Source: Candidatus Paceibacter sp. (GTDB lineage Bacteria > Patescibacteriota > Minisyncoccia > Phycocordibacterales > JABAAK01). From it: DNA of 5,818 bases. The notes below the pieces were generated by a model that worked only from the letters and a program-made list of their open reading frames with translations, had not been told where the DNA came from and ran no database searches. The first letter of the stretch is position 1, and every line of letters begins with the position of its first letter. Location of the stretch: NCBI GenBank assembly GCA_014238475.1, contig JABAAZ010000018.1:1-5818 (forward strand). The letters run 5' to 3'. The translations under genes and the position numbers were made by a program. Of the stretch, positions 5,382 to 5,818 are shown in pieces.

Positions 5382-5818
5382 ATGAAAAAAATAAAAGCAG
5401 AACAGGAATTATTTGCAAGAATAAGAGTTATCGGTGTCGGTGGGTCTGGGAAAAATGCCATTAACCACATGATAAAAAAGAACATTAAAAATGTTGAATT
5501 TATAGTAGCCAACACAGATGCTCAAGATATAAAAAGCTCAAACGCAGATCACAAATTACACATAGGAAGCACAATAACCAGAGGACTCGGAACTGGCATG
5601 GATGCAAACCTTGGAAAAGAAGCGGCAAACATATCAAAAAAAGAAATAGAAGGAACAATCAAAGGATCCGATATGTTGTTTATAACATGCGGTATGGGCG
5701 GCGGAACAGGCACCGGAGCCTCACCTGTAATAGCTGGTATAGCCAAAAATCTAGGCGTACTAACAGTCGCTGTTGTTACACTTCCCTTTGATTTTGAAGG
5801 TGCAAAAAGAATGGAACT
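5382..5818 (+). CDS. ftsZ: Cell division protein FtsZ (3' partial)
   Basis: The frame runs from ATG at 5382 off the window end, giving 145 full codons. This is the N-terminal GTP-binding half of FtsZ, the tubulin-like GTPase that polymerises into the division ring. IRVIGVGGSGKNA (residues 14-26) is the first nucleotide loop, ANTDAQ (43-48) the next contact, TRGLGTGMDANLG (66-78) the T3 loop and GMGGGTGTGASPV (104-116) the tubulin signature. VAVVTLPFDFEGAKRM closes the visible part. The protein starts only 13 residues before the first strand, so there is no N-terminal extension. Two departures from the usual sequence are GGSGKN in place of GGGGxN, and GMDA in place of GANP in the T3 loop. The signature loop itself is intact, so GTP binding is expected. 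It lies 21 bp after ftsA, the classic FtsA-FtsZ pairing. Confidence 0.95.
   Translation, partial: MKKIKAEQELFARIRVIGVGGSGKNAINHMIKKNIKNVEFIVANTDAQDIKSSNADHKLHIGSTITRGLGTGMDANLGKEAANISKKEIEGTIKGSDMLFITCGMGGGTGTGASPVIAGIAKNLGVLTVAVVTLPFDFEGAKRME

Noticed and set aside
5549..5746. Minus-strand open frame opposite ftsZ, rich in Pro and Val
   Set aside because: It is the reverse complement of the glycine-rich FtsZ nucleotide loops.

Overview
The window is AT-rich, with long A-tracts and heavy use of AAA and ATA codons. It is densely packed with bacterial housekeeping genes. The proteins are compact, several Shine-Dalgarno sites are missing, and ftsA-ftsZ sit beside ybeY, a bS21-like gene and lepB instead of in a full mur/fts (dcw) cluster. 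This suggests a streamlined genome, most likely Candidatus Patescibacteria (CPR, Parcubacteria-like). The lineage is inferred from gene style and order only. All eight genes read through without in-frame TGA, so standard bacterial code 11 fits.

Layout: (1) 1-1084, plus strand: the 3' part of a ribosomal protein bS1-like gene with four S1 RNA-binding repeats, its 5' end lying outside the window. (2) 1058-1636, minus strand: pth, peptidyl-tRNA hydrolase, converging on the S1 gene so that the two 3' ends overlap by 27 bp. (3) 1637-1707: a short divergent promoter region with a good extended -10 box for lepB, a -10 box for pth and a 12-bp inverted repeat. (4) 1708-5818, plus strand: an apparent operon of lepB (signal peptidase I), a histidyl-tRNA-synthetase-like gene, an S21-family ribosomal protein, ybeY (rRNA endonuclease), ftsA and the 5' part of ftsZ. 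lepB and the HisRS-like gene overlap by 11 bp, ybeY and ftsA overlap by 4 bp (ATGA), and the other gaps are 6 to 26 bp.

By function, the S1 protein, Pth, S21 and YbeY serve translation and ribosome upkeep. LepB processes exported proteins. FtsA and FtsZ form the membrane-anchored division ring. The operon therefore ties ribosome maturation to cell division.

The most notable object is the HisRS-like gene at 2348-3529. It keeps the overall synthetase fold signatures, including a GGRYDKL motif and an anticodon-binding-like C-terminus. It appears to have lost the catalytic arginines of motif 2, of the RGLDYY segment and of motif 3, so it looks like a pseudo-synthetase of unknown role. I see no mobile elements, CRISPR arrays, tRNA or rRNA genes, or convincing intrinsic terminators. 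No stretch over 300 bases lacks a gene.
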